DNA of 64,000 nucleotides from Megaleporinus macrocephalus. Its lineage: Eukaryota > Chordata > Actinopteri > Characiformes > Anostomidae. This document shows, piece after piece, positions 1 through 13,700 of this stretch. The stretch covers positions 32,564,415 to 32,628,414 of the forward strand of contig CM038709.1 of the NCBI GenBank assembly GCA_021613375.1, in the 5' to 3' direction. The number at the start of each line of letters is the position of its first letter. Position 1 is the stretch's first letter. Below the pieces are notes generated by a model, which was not told the DNA's origin, searched no databases, and saw only the letters and a program-made list of their open reading frames with translations. The translations under genes were made by a program, and so were the position numbers.

Positions 1-728
1 GACTTTAATTGGACCCATTTAAATGTTTTGAAATCTAATAGTGCATTAACACCACCTCCAAACAGAAATAACTAGATATACCAGAAAGTATTTGGTATTA
101 GTTTGGTGACTACTTCTGTTTTAGAACTGTTCACTAAATCACAAAACCAAAGACTCTCTCTGTCTCTGTATGTATGTATACAAACACATGCAATTCTAAA
201 CATTCAGTGTAAGTTCATGCAAATAGTTGTATTTAATTCAAGCAGTTATGGACCAATTCTTTTTATCCTTTTATGGTGAAAATGAACAATAGAGATGGAA
301 GGTTTTGTTTAGACAGTGAATATTTAAAAAGTCTTGAAATTTTATATCTGAAAGACTAGTTATCTGGGCAGCAAGAATTTACTTACTCACTAAGTCACTG
401 ATTTTAAATATACTTAATATAATAACATAATATAACAAACATAGGAAATATGTAATATATATAAACAAAAAAAAACATTCATATTAAAGACAGCAATTTT
501 ATTCACACTGGTGTTTTCATTTAACCACTTCCAACTCTCTGTTCGGGGAAGCCCGGGGAAGTTAATGACAAATATCATCATATGAATAGTTTGGCTCAAT
601 CAATACTTATTCATTTTATATCAGGTGGGCTGACGATGATTAATAAATTGATGTGATGACTGAGGAATCCAGAGAAAATCTGCAGCTATTTTTATTACTT
701 TTTAAGTCATATTGTGTTTTACTGATGG

Positions 729-736
729 AGCGAGCG

Positions 737-775
<39 letters not shown>
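729..775. repeat. (GA)n microsatellite
   Basis: A perfect GA run preceded by GAGC repeats. The short reading frames across it are low-complexity artefacts. Confidence 0.9.
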
Positions 776-776
<1 letters not shown>

Positions 777-3700
777 GGGTAGGCACATAGACAGAGAGAT
801 GGAGACATATTCCAGTTATTTTATGTTGTGTTGTCATTAAAGAGTCTTGTTTAAGTCACTTGATAAGGATTACACAGATCATACAAATACACAGCTTTTT
901 GGTGCTTTTCCCATACGGTTTATCTCTTCTATACTATTTCAAAAACATTCTCCTGAATTATCACCTTTTTATCCTGCTTGCCTGAAAAGATGACTTTCTG
1001 TGTGATTCTATTTTTGTGGACAGCACTGCCCCCACTGGCCGCTCAAAGAAGTGCTGGTTTCGGGGCTTATAAAAAATGTATAACAATTATACTGCTGATA
1101 CTTATTCACATTTAATAGCTCAATTCATTTTAATATAGTCCACTGCAACCTATACTAGTCATGTTTAACAACATGTTTTACAATTATGGGGCAGTTATGC
1201 TTGTGTGAATGATTTATTGCATAGGTGATTTGTAATATGATCATATTTATTTCTTAAAGAGGCGCTTAGGAAAATATAGGGGAGCGTACAGATCATTGTT
1301 AGAACAAAGATAGATCTTGCAGAGAATGTGGTGTGAAATATAGTCAGATGTGTACGGGGGGAAAAAGAGCCGAAAGGTCTAATTGCTTTTTTATGATCTA
1401 GCAATCTTGGAGGAAAATGTGGCGTAAAAAAACAGGGCCTAATTAAAGGATTTTCACTTTGAGGAGCAGGCAGCAGGGTTCACACTGATTGTCTTTCGTG
1501 GGTAGTTGCTCAGCAGCAGAAGGTGATGCTGGGGTGAACCCCCGTTACCCTCTGAGCCTTCTGTTAAATTTGGCAGAAAAAACACTGAGCCTGAGTAAGA
1601 ACAAAGCCAGAGCACTCTCCATAGAAATAAGGAAAGGTTCAGGAAGAATAGCTCGATTTGTCCCAGTCTACTGCCTGATTCGGTGCTCGCTCTCGCAACG
1701 TGACATTTAGAATAGACAGGAAGTTTTAGCTTTTAGCCCTGAACTGCCTAAATGACTGAGGCTCTTTGGGTTTTTTCTATGTTTGCCCTGTACAACAGAT
1801 GCTGTGCATTAATTGGCCTGTGCAGGCTTGACCCTAGGTCCCTAACTGAGAGCTTTAAAGCACGTATTTGTTATTCTCCTTAACCTGGCCGACACTGGGG
1901 TCTTTGCCTGCGCTGTGTTTCTCGCTTTACGCTTTCTAGATTGGTGTGGGATTTGATGCAGCAGTAGCTTTAGGCTTTTCAGACTCCTCGATGAGGCAGT
2001 ACGCTTTGTAGACTCATTGATGAGGCTGAAAGCTCTTCTCTGTGTAGTTTCCTCTCATAGCCAGCTCTATGACGGATGGACCTGTCTGCAGTATGGATGT
2101 TTAGTGCAGTGGAGAGCCATATGCCACTGGCACTGTTTCCCTTGCCAGACCAGGAATGGAAGGCTGGGAAAGAAACAACAGGGGAAAAAAAAACAGAGAA
2201 AGAGAAGCCTTTCTGCAACCACTTCTACAGCACCTCCTACACATGGGCTAAGGTGTCTTGTATGTTTGCGGCTCCTTGTTCTGGACCACAGCAGCAACAG
2301 ACTGCCTTCCGGGCCACTTTCTCCGCGTCCCTCAGGCTCCAAAAAGTGGAGGATACTGTATTTTTAATAACAGTGAGAGGACATGCAAGCCGAAAAACTG
2401 ATCTCGGATGGACTTTTCCATCTGTTGGGCCGGGTAACCCACCCCCTCCACCAAAAATCACGCACCCCGTGAGAGGAGCACAGCTGTTACTGTACAGGCT
2501 GTCCGGGGAGAGGATCACACCCATCTCTGCTGCTCTCTGAGCTGGGCGCTGTGCAGCCAGGCTTTGCGGCTGCAATTTCAAACCCCTTTAAATCACTTCT
2601 TCATGCTCGCCAGAAATGAATAATGCACGCATTAACTGGTGCCGCTTAATAAATTTCCGTCTCAGCGCTCCATATTTTCAATAAGATCCAGAGAGAGCTT
2701 CATTTCATTTTTGTTGGGAGGAAAAAAACAAACAAACACACAGCTCAGAGGTTCTCCTGATGAAAATGGGTTTTGACTCTCGTCCCTTAAGGACAAAAAG
2801 CATTACTCTAGTTAAATCATGAGCAGTAAACAGTTAACTTAAGTGGTTACCTTTTCATTTATTTGCTTCAGAGAAAAGGTGATGTCTTACGCACACAGAT
2901 AAGCTTATTGCTCATTATAGTCTTAATGGGCCCCACTTTGTCCCTGAAGTCCCCTAATGACATTTGTGTGGGTTTAGATACCAAAAAGTAAATGTTATTT
3001 TATTTTAGAGTTTTCCAACCTCTATTTCTTTATTCCACTCAATTTTACTGACATCAGAACAAAAACTGTTATTTTAAACCTTCTAAAAATGGTTTTCTGT
3101 GATTTCACGCATGTGAATTTGTTTAATTAACCATTTCCAAACCTCTCCAGGCTCACTATCATTGGTAGTTATCATTCAATACCTGGTTTGACTAATCAGT
3201 TTATTGAATTAAATTACGTGTTCTGGTGATGAAAATCAATAAATCCATGCAGTAGCTGAAGGCATCCAGGAGCAACCTGGAACTAGGCTTTGTTTTTCAA
3301 CATAGCTCACAGGACAAGAAAAGAAATTCAACATGAGAAGTTCCTGTTACTTCTTACTGTATTTACGTTTATTTGCATTGAATCTAATGCTTTTTAATAA
3401 ACACACTTATTGCTGGGATAAATGGTTTCAAATAAGGTGCTTATAAGTGTAAGTGTACCCAACACTTTAGCATAACAGGCCAATATATGTAAACGTTGTC
3501 ATAGGTGGTGGTCAAGGAAAAATGTGGTTTTCTGTATTTAAAAAGACCAGGGTTATACATTTGTAGCCCCTAAATCAGTGGTACGACAACAAACAGATGA
3601 GATGTCTGACCATGTCTGAGGGCAAAGTTAGCCGGGCATGTCCGTGATATTAATTGTACAAACCCAGGCCAGCAGCTGGCCATCGTTAATGAGTCACAGG

Positions 3701-3942
3701 CAGTGGTAAAATGGAGGATGTGTGTAGGCAGGCTGTGTGTAGTGAGGGACAGCCTGGCCTTTTTAAAACACCTCACCGTGTGTAACTGAGTCAGTGGTAA
3801 GAAAGTGGCGAGCTGCTCCATAACAGCGGCGCACTGAGCCAGCCGAGGAGAAAAACGTTCCTCAATTAGACAGAGAGTCGCCTGAGTCCCTCACAAGATA
3901 TTAGGATTGTTTAAGGGACTGCAGGGTGAAGTGGGGAACATT

Positions 3943-3957
3943 TGAGAGAGAGAGAGA

Positions 3958-3989
<32 letters not shown>
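3943..3989. repeat. (GA)n microsatellite
   Basis: An interrupted GA tract; Arg/Glu- or Ser/Leu-repeat frames over it are artefacts. Confidence 0.9.
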
Positions 3990-3993
<4 letters not shown>

Positions 3994-5573
3994 ACCACTC
4001 GCAACATCCTGTCAGATTGATTAGCAGTCTGTCAGAGAGGCTCTCAGCTATAAAATGGGATTCAGAGCTGATTCGGCTAAATGTGAAGTTGGAGCCATCC
4101 ACAGTGCAGAGAAAACTACAATTTCAGATCACTGACTGGAAAAACACGCTTGTTCTCCGAAATGAATTCAGCCAGCCTAAGCATCCAGTAGGGGACAAGC
4201 TCCACAGACAATTTCCAGAACTGCTCATGTGAATACAGAAACTGCTGTGATATTAATTGTAGGTACCTAATATCGTTGAAGGGATGACAGCAGAATTCAG
4301 TATTCACTGTGATGAGAGATCCCATATACGGTCCATTCTGCCAGTCACCTGCATAGAATACATAAGGCTATAAACAGGATGCTGTTGTAGAATGTTTATG
4401 AAGACTGCAAAGCAGTTGCTGTGACATCTGTAGGTGTTTTAGGTACCATGTGGAGGTCTTCCCCCTTCTGTTCAATTCATCACTGCTTCACAGCTTTTCC
4501 CATGCTGCACTGCTTCTAATTCTACTCTAATAGCTGAAAGTTTATGCCTGTTCAGAACTATTGATTTTTCTACCATAAAGAAAAGAATAAATCTAACAAT
4601 ATCTGCTCCCTTAAATTGTTTATTTATTTCCCCGCACACAGGTGACAGCAGCACTATTCTGTGCAGAAACAGAGCTTTATTCAGAAGTGATGCATTCTTT
4701 ACGCTTTCAGATTTATGAAAACCTAAGAGTCTTGTTTCCCAAATAAAACTCTGAGTGCGTGTTTTGGCATTATTGGTATTGTGATATAAAACATGCAGCA
4801 CTTTGTAAGTTGGCTATAACTTATACATTTTAAATGCAAACCAGCCAAAACACAGAAATGCAAGCTCTGTAAGCAGGAATGTTAATCTAATTGCATTGAA
4901 ATTATGTTCATCAGTAAATGACAGAGATAATCAAGCTAATTTTGATATTTCTTAGTTGCTATTGCTGTTATTGAATCCCTAATTTGGAGGCAGATCTTAT
5001 AGGAAATTTAAATCTCAAACATTTCATTGTTATGAACATATTTACAAATTAAGATGGTAAAGTTGACCCACTGATCAAACTCTGTAGAGCATCACTCAAC
5101 CTAAATAGAACCTGACAGAAATTAGATGTTGCGTGATTAAATATAAAAAAGTGCTCACTTAAAACTCATAGCACTAATCCAAGACTGAAATGACTTGAAG
5201 ACATTGTTACGATTGACAGCTATTTAGATTTGCTTCTAAACTAAATAGGAAGAAAGCTATGCAGGCAACGCAGTCATCCTGATCTGATGTGGGAGAGAAC
5301 ATATAAATAAACAATTTAAATAATCCCTCACGATCTTTTAATAAAGAATTACCAAAACAATCCATTTGTTTAGAGCTTAAATTTTCCTCTCATATTCTTT
5401 ATATTATGGATAAGGATAAAGTCTCTGAATAAATTATCTAGTCCCTATGCAAGATACTATCTCCTCTTCTAAAGAGTTTAGTTATTTACTTTGGACTTGG
5501 CACTTGACCTGGCACAAAGTGAAATAATATGCAGCAAAATATGTGTACTAAATTCAATAAATCTATCTATCTA

Positions 5574-5782
5574 TCGTCGCTGTCCAATGAAAAACAAGTA
5601 TCTCCAAAAATGCAAACAAAACCACTTTTTACTTTCAATGTAAGTCTATGGAACCAGCTATTTTGGAGCATTTCTATTGGTCCATTAGTCATCAAATTTT
5701 CACACAATGTAAACGACCATTGATGTAGAAAACTTAAAATCGACAAAACTGGAAATACATGTTTTTTATTGGACATCGACGA
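5574..5782. mobile_element. MITE, family A, intact copy with terminal inverted repeats
   Basis: A 209 bp element with about 33 bp imperfect inverted ends: the left end starts tcgtcgctgtccaatgaaaa, and the reverse complement of the right end starts tcgtcgatgtccaataaaaa. No coding capacity. Both ends abut TA-rich DNA, as expected of a TA-target transposon derivative. Related partial copies lie at 43305-43429 and 57316-57376. The superfamily is not identified. Confidence 0.75.
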
Positions 5783-6291
5783 GATATAAATATATAAAGT
5801 AACATAACCAGTGGGCTTTAACTGTAACCCTCACCAGTGCAAAATCACCCTCAATATCACAAAAAATGACATACTAACTAACTAAACTAATATTAACTGT
5901 ACAGAATCAGGCCAGATCTGAATACACTGCATACTGAAAAGAAAAACAGCAAATCCTGATCCCTGATATGTGAAAGCAAAACTGTTCAACTACTAGACCA
6001 CAGTATATAAATAAGGACACTTAAACTATAACGCTACTATTTTCCAAATAGCCCAAAGTGTCTTCAAACAACATACCTGCACTATAGAGACGAAAGCAAG
6101 TGATAAGCAAACATGAGCTGCACAAGGCCCATCTCTCAGGATTTACTTTTACCTTTATTAACAGGTGCTGTTTTTTAGATTATAACCTGAATGGTAATAA
6201 GCAAAAACAGAAAACAGAATTATTTTGGACAATTAAAAGTAATTCACAATTCCTTTCAATTTTTATAATTTAAAGAAGAACTATATAATGA

Positions 6292-6344
<53 letters not shown>
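6292..6344. repeat. (AT)n microsatellite
   Basis: A perfect AT dinucleotide tract of about 50 bp. Confidence 0.95.
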
Positions 6345-6347
<3 letters not shown>

Positions 6348-7577
6348 GCATCTATAATTTAACTACATTTTCATTCAGTCTTAATAAAGTATTATTCTCA
6401 TCAAGGCTGGGAGAGTAATAATGTATTGATCCAACTTTCATTTAGTGAACTAAATTTATTGCCTGGAAATGGAGAAGTCGCATTGTATCAAAGACCTAAA
6501 ATAATTAACAAAATAACAGAGAGCCCAACGCTAAATTTAAGAACTTGTGGCTACACATGTTTGATGCTACCATTGATGTGCATGTTCTTACATTCAGAGT
6601 TATTACTTCCACTACCATTGACATGTACCCCATTCTGGGCCTACCTTTTACACCTGTGCTTTACACTCTAAAAACAAACCAGCATCTCCTCCAACGCGCT
6701 GTATTTGTCAGACCAGCTCTTCAAACGTTCTCTGGCAGCGGTAGGAAGCAGGTGAAAAAACAGAAGTGTGCTGAACTTTCAACCGAAGAGCAGACTTGTT
6801 GACTGAAGTTGTGTCCTGGGGTCAGCCCTCACTCAGCAGTAACTTTCAAGAAGAGCCAGCATGTGAGAGAAGCCCCTTGGGGATGGCGCCCAGCCTCCTT
6901 TGAAGCTTTCATTCCGTGCTGTGCTGTTTTCTTTTTGGCCACGGCCGCTGGCTTCCTGCTTGGGGTGACCCTTGGGCTCCTGCACATCACCACGTGCACT
7001 TGCAAAACACCTTTCTTACATTAACTACAGAGGAATCGGAGGCAACGAAGGGCCGTGATCCATACTCACCAACACGTCACTATGATAGTCTGGAATGTGG
7101 GTAAACAAACACACTAACAAAAGCCAATGAGCCAGCGGTAATCTCATACCTTTGTGTCTCGCTCACAGTAACTGCCGCTTTAAAATGCAATTTGTTAATA
7201 TGACTAGAGCGGCACATTCTTGGTCAATGGCCAGTTGTAACATACTTTACAATTACAAAGTCAAATAGACCAATAAACAGAGGGCCAGCTGACACAACAT
7301 GGGGTCAAAGATGAAAGCCCAGAATGAAAGACAAGATGGTAGATATGTTCCACATGCCTTGAGACTACGGGCCACATGTAACAGCGAACCTGTCTGCTAC
7401 ATCGGCATAGTTAAGGACTGAAAACAACCACAACAATGACTGTTTTACATCTATAAATAGAAGGTACCAATACAAAACTGTACAGTATAAATTAGAACAT
7501 TTTCTTAAATTTTTTAATTGGCATAGACATCGTATAAAGTTGAAATGTATATACCAGGAGGAATATCAAAACCCATT

Positions 7578-7726
7578 TTAACCAGTTGTCCTTTGCCGCT
7601 GCTCAAGCTTGCGTTTCAGCATGTTGTAGTTTTCGTTGGTCCCTGGAGCGTCGGGATCCAGTTTTAAAGAGAGTTCATAATGCTTCTTAGCCAAGTCCAG
7701 CTTCCCCCAGCGATGGTACAGAACAG
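7578..7726 (-). CDS. tmtc4: TMTC4 coding exon 17 (last, with stop)
   Basis: [40 protein letters not shown], then a short basic tail and a stop at 7578-7580. Acceptor gttgcag. A possible ATTAAA poly(A) hexamer lies on the minus strand at 7513-7518; the 3' end is otherwise not resolved. Confidence 0.95.
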
Positions 7727-10700
7727 CTGCAACAAAGAAGTTCCTTGATGTCATGAACATTAAAATAACCCCTCATTAGTCTACTTTAAGAAAAGGAAGC
7801 TGATTGTCGCTCTCCAGCTTTGTTCACCAATTTATGCCAATAATAGAACAAAAGTAAGAATTTTAACAAGAGTTCTAACAGCAATATCTAAAAGCAGCCT
7901 ACAGAGACGGAACCCCAATACGGCACAACATGTCTTATGAAAGACTTACCAAGATTGCCATGGCAACTGGCGGCATTGGGGTTGATCTTCAGTGCATTTA
8001 GAAAAAAACCTTCTGACTCCTAAAGAGAAAATGAACATGACTTGCGGTAATGGTGTGTTTTCCACAGCTAGTTCTAAGTGGAAGCCTTTGAACTGGGACA
8101 TAACATTCGTTTTTCTTTATTATGAAATGGTTTGAACAATATATCTTTACTGCACATGCAGAGTTGGAAAGATTACATGCTTCTATTTAAAAATGAAAAA
8201 AGAAAAGCAATGGGGGAAAAATACCTTGTATTTCTGCTGTTTTCCCAGCACATTGGCTAAGGAGAACATGATTGTGTGGTCTTTAGGTAATATCTTCAAA
8301 GCCTCTCTTCCTATTACCTCTGCTTGAGCCAGGTTGCCTAAAATTAAAATAACAGAGAAAAAGATTGAATGATTTATGAATGAACAGATGCATCGTTTTT
8401 TTTATATATTAGATCATGATAAAATAAAACAGTATAGAGATTTTGAGATGTTTGAGGCTACATTCACACTACAAAGCTAAAGCGGCATAAATCCACCGTG
8501 CTTTTAGGTTGAGCGTGGCACAGAGCTGATGTTTTCATAGAACTGTGTGGACACAAATCCATTTCAGACCAGATCTGGTTCTATATTAGATATATAGGGC
8601 AATCACAGACATGCAGCCTGAATAACAAGAAGGTTTATTCTGCTAGTTAATGTTGCTGTTTATGATCACAGTTGTGTAAAGGTTGTTCACTTTAATGGCA
8701 CAAGTAAATTATCAATACCAACTATGAACCAAGTTAGAAAGTTCAAATGCAAGCAAAAATCTGAACTGAACAATGAGTCTGTCAATTATCTGTCAACCTA
8801 AGCAGCTCATCAAATTAACTTCAAATAAAAATAACAAATTTTAAAGCTTAGCAGTCACTCAGTAGAAACACAAGGCATGATTATCAAAATCAGAAGAGAA
8901 ACAGAGGCATCATGTTACTGCTAATTTAAAAAACAAAGAAACACACACAAACACAAAGGCTTAAAACAAATAAAAAATAATAATGATAATGTTTTGTAGT
9001 AGCCTGCTTTACACATACGGTGCAGCCTGATTTGTCAGCAGTGTCGAGACGAGTTTTTCCTCTCTGCACATGACCGACTGCTTTAGCTTCCTAATTAGGG
9101 ATCAACACAAGGGCTACTGACTTATTGATCTGGGTGTCAAAACCCACTCTGACCAGAGAGTCAGGAAGTCCCATCATTCTGGCTGGCCCTTATCTAATTC
9201 ATGAGCAGCAGAGATGCTGCTCGGCTGCAGGAGTCTAAACATGACTCATGCTCTGCTCCCCGGCACCGTCTCAGCCATCCTCCTGAGACAAACAAGGACG
9301 GGAAGAAATTCATTTCCAATTTTTTGGTAATTTACTTTGAACGGTCTTGGGACAAGACGAGGCTGAAAAATGCAGAGGGAGAACTTCCTGGTGCCAAGAT
9401 TTTTTCTTTTTTATTTGGCAAAGAAAATGCAGCATGCCAAGACACTCTGGGGAGCGCCAACCTGGTTGGGAGAAGTGTCTGCTTAAAGAGTTTTCGTCTG
9501 AGAATCGGGGGCATTCTCCACACGGCAGGGGAAGACTGGCTTTAAAACAACACACAAAGCTTTTAATACATAAATTTCAAGCATTGCTGATTCCTGCTCT
9601 TCCGGTCTAATCATGTTGGGGGCTGAGTATCATTTGTACTTATAGTTTGAATTAAACACCAAAACTAAAATAAATACTTTTTTTTCTTTTACCTTTCTAG
9701 CTTGAAACCTCACTGTTCTTTTAAATTGCCTAGTTTTGTTTATGTAAACATATTTAGCATTTCAAATCCTTAATTAATCATTACAAAAATCCTTTTGATG
9801 GTGCGTTTTCCTAGTACCTATATTAGAAAAATTTGAAATTAGAAAAATCTGCAGCATTTGGCAAAAAGGGCGGCATTTGTTAAGCTATGCTGCAGCTATT
9901 TAAGCCTTTCATGACAACATAAAAAGAGGATTATGACGGAGGCATACTGAATAAGTCTTTATAAAGGTCTGTATAAGGTCACATAGCTGTCTTGTAACCT
10001 TATAAATGCTGCCATTCAGTAAAGCCTTACTGAAAAATCTCAGATCCAAGACTACTGACGGTAATCTTTGCCACTGGTTTGCAGTGACTTTAGAAACTAA
10101 TAACTTCAGGCAAGTTTATTTTAGTGGCAGCAGAAAATCTTCAAGCTCTAAACCTAAATTAAGCTCTGGTGTAATTTTCAGATATATTATGAAGCACAAA
10201 AAAGAAGACATGAAATCTTAATGATATATTTGGACTGGGAAAGAGCACTTCAGAGTAGTTCCTTGAAATAACGACCTGTGTAGTTTTCTGATCAGCCGAA
10301 GGGGAGGGGGGAGGGGGAGAAGAAAAGTTAATTGGTGTAAAGGGTGGACTAATTATGCGAGATGGCCCCATACGTCTGAGTGCACCTGATGCTCAGCATC
10401 TGCAGAATGGAGGTTCACACTTTTCTCACACACAGAGCTGTGGCTGATAGCTATACTTGGGAATAAGGGAAGAAAAAAAAATTGTGAAGCGGTTTGGGCG
10501 GAGGCAGAGATCATTTCCTCTCCCCGGTCAAGGGCATATCTAATGAGAACACTTACTCAGGTTATGCTTATGACACTCTCCATACACTCAACTGCTTAGC
10601 TATGTTACCATGCATGCAATAATTCAGTAGTTCATGTCACATGTCATGAAAAAAACAAAAACAGGCATTTATAAGAACATTTTAAGCTACTCCTCAAAAT

Positions 10701-13700
10701 AATGGGAATAAACATTTCACACAGCTATTGAATCACATCAGAAAAAAATATCCACAAAAGGCTACTGAAATTTCAGTTTTACAGTGGTTTCTTTTGTGGC
10801 AGACATAACATTCCTGAAAGCGTATACTTTTTACTTTCTAGATGTAATACGACTCCTCTACCTCTTATTCGGAGCACATGAACAAGATAAAATGTTAAAG
10901 ATACAGAACTGTGTACTGAGCAAAAAACATTTTTTTTATTTAAATAGTATTAATGCAGTAAGTAAAAATGTCCGTTGTTTATTTAAACCTAAGCTTTTCA
11001 ATGTGGCAACCCAGTAGTGTTTGCAGTATTGCTCATCAATTAATACCTGCATTGACTACTCAGTACTTCATTAAGCTAAATCAGGATTGCTGGGGCAGGA
11101 ATTGATTATATTCATACAATGTCTGTGAGAAGTTTAGAATAAGATATTTGTGCTCCTTGTACTGTATTTATGCTTATTTACATCAGTTCTTATGGTATCT
11201 GGTTATCTTACTGGTGAAAATATACTTATTGCAAAAAAAAGGTTTGAAACAAAGAGCTTAGATGCACAGTAGTGTATATGATGAGTGCTCTGTCAGAACA
11301 CAGTGATATCCTAACCATAACTGGAATACTAAGAAGTGTGAACACGTAGCCTTATTGTTGCCTATGGATTCCAAGTGTGCCTTGTAGATTCTGAAATATA
11401 TCACAGGGGCCTCTACATCAGTTGTGTATCATTAGTATTGTGTCAGCACAATGTTTACAAGTTACTGTAGGGCAGTAACAATCTGTTAGTAAAATTCTAG
11501 AGAAACATGTCTATTATTGCCCATAACAACATAACTGTTTTCTGAACATACCAGTGTTGTCCAACAGTATAACCATGTTGTTCCATGCCAGGCTGTGGTC
11601 AGGCTTCAGCATGGTGGCATTCCTCCAAGCGTTCAGGGCATCTACATGGCGATTCAGATCTGCGTACTGGATAAAGTACAATCAAGATTAATAAAACACT
11701 TGTAATTTACTTTCTTACTTATCTTTTGTAAAGATGATGCCACTTAAGAGTATTTAAATTTAGACCAAAAAACGCTCACCAGTCGGCCCAAATTGTAGTA
11801 GCAATCTGGATATTTCTTCCTGAATTTAATAGCATTCCAGTAGCTCTGCTCTGCCTCTTCAAACTTCTTTAGGCTGTTCTGCACAATACCCAGATTCATC
11901 CAAGCAGCGGCAAAATCAGGCCTGCATAGAAATCAAGAAGATGTAAGATGATTAAAACCTATATTATTAATATTTTAAGAAGCTGGATAATATTTTGAAA
12001 TATGTGTTTATGGTATTTCTGAACAGGACAACATTCTGCATTCTGGTAAAGCTAGAGTACTACGCTCCACATTTTATTATTTTTATGGCATTTTTAACTC
12101 AAATAATTGCATATTTGCCTGCATGTCTCAAGTTCTAGATTCCATATTTTTGTAAAATCGTTGACATATGTACATTACAAATATTAGATGTGGTGCATCT
12201 CTAATTTTCAAACAGTTAATTACTGGATGTGAACAGCTGTAGAGAGAAAGTCTTCTGCCTCCTGCAGCTCATTCCTCTCTTTTAATATGTTTCCCAGATT
12301 GTTCATGGCATGGACATATTTTGGATGCAACCTATAGAAAAATAAAACATACACGTTTAGACATTTATCGACATATCAAATAATATTAAGTAATGGAGTC
12401 TTTAAAAGTGATAAATAATTAAAAAAAAAAAAAAAAAAAAAAAAGACCAGCACTGTTGACTATACTGGTAAAATGCACTTCACACCACATACCTCACTGC
12501 CTCTCTGTAGTACCTGATTGCAGCACTCTGGTTGCCTCGGTCAGCAAGGTTTTTGCCAACGTTATAATGAACCTGCAGAAGGGAAGTACAAGGCAAGCTC
12601 AAGAGCAGCCAATTTCAGCTAGACACCACCTAAAACTTCCAGTTGTAGAAGTCCAAATTAAATATTCTACAGGTGCCAACTCGCTTTGCTTTGTTTGCAA
12701 ACACAAAAGCAAATTAATCATGTTTCCACTGAAAATTAAATGAACATTTTGTCCTTTACAGGCCAAATTAAAGGTCAGGTTAAAAAAAAAGGTATTTATT
12801 TATTAAATACATCCCGTATTCCCCTGTAGCCTCACCTTGGCATTGAGTGGACAGACAGACAAGGCGCTGGTAAACAGGCTCTGCTCAGACCTCCACTGCT
12901 GACTGCGCAGGGCACAGCGCATCACGTTGATGCCCAACAGGGCCAACATGGCCGCCTGCAGCAGCTTCTGCAGGTGGGTGTTAGGGATGGGTCAGTCAAG
13001 CACATTAAGAGAGAAACATTAAACAAGCACACACAGGGCTGGACCCCCAGACTAAAAGGAATGTTAGTTACAATGAAGTATGGCCTGAGGGTGGAGATTA
13101 GAAAGGGAGGAGAGAGATACATGGCACTAGCCCGGATGACTACCTTGTGTCTCCTCCAGCAGCAGCAGCAGTAGGCCACAGCATAGGCTAGAATGAGGCA
13201 ATAGCCTGCTGTGGAGAGGTATAGCACCCGCTCAGCTATTACAAAGCCCACCCGGAAGAACAGATTACTGGCTGGAAGGAAGGGGATGACGAGCAGCACC
13301 AGACCAAACGTTAAAGTCCTGAGAACAAATGCACAAGTTAGGAGATACCCACAACAATGCTTTTTAAATGAACCATTTTATGATTATATCTAGGAGGAGG
13401 TCAGTTAGTGAATAGGAGGCCACAATCTGAAAGGGCAAGTGACAGAACTTTCTGCTTAAATATATCAAAACAATAACCAGCTGGGATTGAGAATTACGAG
13501 CTACTGTTGCTTGTAAACAGAGAGACGCCCAGCCATAAAATACATTGTGATCCCCAAAAGTGAAGAAAAAACAAAACAAAAACAAAACAAGCAGTGTTCC
13601 CCCCCACAGTCTTTGCATACTATATATTTATATAATACAAAATAAGCTCTTGGGGTAAGATATGATGGGTATTGGCATAGGGCCAATAAAAGCATTAAAA

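Larger units (their letters stand above)
1..7577. other. Intergenic region downstream of TMTC4
   Basis: No convincing gene. It holds (GA)n runs, an inverted-repeat MITE (5574-5782) and a long (AT)n tract (6292-6344). The ORFs of up to 154 codons at 2000-2600 overlap on both strands and match no family I recognise. A GC-richer, non-repetitive stretch at about 2260-2740 could be regulatory. Confidence 0.6.

Noticed and set aside
2017..2581. Long overlapping ORFs of up to 154 codons on both strands
   Set aside because: No recognisable domain, heavy overlap in several frames and no splice-supported context; consistent with chance in a GC-richer stretch.
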